NCBI GenBank assembly: GCA_025928535.1
Contig: JAICJJ010000256.1
Coordinates: 1 to 5,154, forward strand
DNA: 5,154 bases
Direction of reading: 5' to 3'
Source: Thermomicrobiales bacterium
GTDB lineage: Bacteria > Chloroflexota > Chloroflexia > Thermomicrobiales > UBA6265
How positions within the stretch are numbered: the first letter of the stretch is position 1; every line of letters begins with the position of its first letter. Made by a program: the position numbers and the translations under genes. The notes under the pieces were generated by a model. That model saw only the letters and a program-made list of their open reading frames with translations, ran no database searches and was not told where the DNA came from. Of the stretch, positions 4,877-5,154 are shown in pieces.

Positions 4877-5154
4877 TCACGAGTGGGGCGAGAAGTAACG
4901 CCATCTCGTCACGGGATCGGTCACGACGCGGACCCAGCCGGCGAACAGGTTGATCGAGAGCGCCGTCAGGAGAATGACGACGCCGGGAAACGCGACGAGC
5001 CACCAGGCGCTCGTAATGTAGGCGCGGCCCTGTCCCAGCATCAGCCCCCAGGACGATTCGGGCGGTTGGATGCCGAGTCCGAGAAAGCTCAGCGACGCTT
5101 CGGTCAGGATCATGGTGGCCACCTCCAGCGTCGCCAGGACGAGAATCGGGGAGA
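4877..5154 (-). CDS. ABC transporter permease, DppC/OppC family (partial, 5' end beyond the right edge)
   Basis: C-terminal 91 residues or so of an inner-membrane permease of a dipeptide/oligopeptide/nickel-type ABC importer. It would pair with a DppB-like permease, one or two ATPases and a substrate-binding protein, none visible here. The frame stays open to the right edge, reading SPILVLATLEVATMILTEASLSFLGLGIQPPESSWGLMLGQGR, the family signature after the ATPase-contacting loop. A hydrophobic membrane segment (WWLVAFPGVVILLTALSINLFAGW) and a short cytoplasmic tail with the expected DP motif (TDPVTRWRY) follow. The complete protein is usually about 280-310 residues, so two thirds or more is missing. 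The GTG at 5122 is internal, not a start. It lies 206 nt upstream of the tandem nitrilase on the same strand; a functional link is possible, though a promoter candidate and a hairpin lie in the gap. Peptide, amide or metal specificity cannot be told. Confidence 0.9.
   Translation of the reverse strand, partial: SPILVLATLEVATMILTEASLSFLGLGIQPPESSWGLMLGQGRAYITSAWWLVAFPGVVILLTALSINLFAGWVRVVTDPVTRWRYFSPHS

Noticed and set aside
4671..5003. N-terminal extension of the tandem nitrilase by 111 residues
   Set aside because: The extension is Arg-rich, overlaps the permease coding end, and precedes a good AGGAG-ATG start right before the nitrilase fold.

Overview
The window is GC-rich bacterial chromosome (roughly two thirds G+C by eye) with short intergenic gaps, Shine-Dalgarno sites and many long antisense open frames caused by composition. 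Two gene families, a DUF385/deazaflavin-dependent oxidoreductase and an ABATE/CGNR zinc-finger regulator, are most common in Actinobacteria and in Chloroflexota such as Thermomicrobia, where coenzyme F420 is also found. That makes such a lineage plausible but not proven. I see no rRNA, tRNA, CRISPR array, transposase or att site, so nothing marks this as a mobile region.

Layout from left to right. (1) Minus strand: the N-terminal two thirds of a ThrA-type homoserine dehydrogenase, running off the left edge. (2) Minus: a 134-residue DUF385-type nitroreductase-like protein. (3) Minus: a 193-residue MOSC-domain protein related to YiiM. (4) A 158-bp divergent control region. (5) Plus: a 218-residue ABATE/CGNR zinc-finger regulator. 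(6) A GC hairpin between convergent genes. (7) Minus: a 611-residue protein made of two nitrilase (carbon-nitrogen hydrolase) domains. (8) Minus: the C-terminal end of a DppC/OppC-type ABC permease, whose 5' part lies beyond the right edge.

Two spots stand out. The 611-residue protein is a tandem nitrilase in which domain 1 has the full Glu-Lys-Cys set (E53, K125, C158), while domain 2 keeps Glu and Lys but has Gly (G443) exactly where the nucleophilic Cys should be. This predicts a fused active-plus-inactive pair. The second spot is the region between the MOSC gene and the CGNR regulator. It holds two divergent promoter candidates whose -35 boxes lie on the same bases, a perfect 8-bp-arm inverted repeat just downstream of the predicted MOSC transcription start, and a further half-site-like GAGGTG against the -10 of the regulator. 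This looks like a compact switch in which the regulator could control itself and the MOSC gene.

Functionally, the permease and the tandem nitrilase are codirectional and could belong to uptake and hydrolysis of an amide, nitrile or peptide-like nitrogen compound. However, a promoter candidate and a weak hairpin lie between them, so the nitrilase is probably transcribed at least partly on its own. The MOSC protein and the regulator probably form a separate stress or detoxification pair. The homoserine dehydrogenase belongs to threonine/methionine synthesis and has no evident link to the rest.
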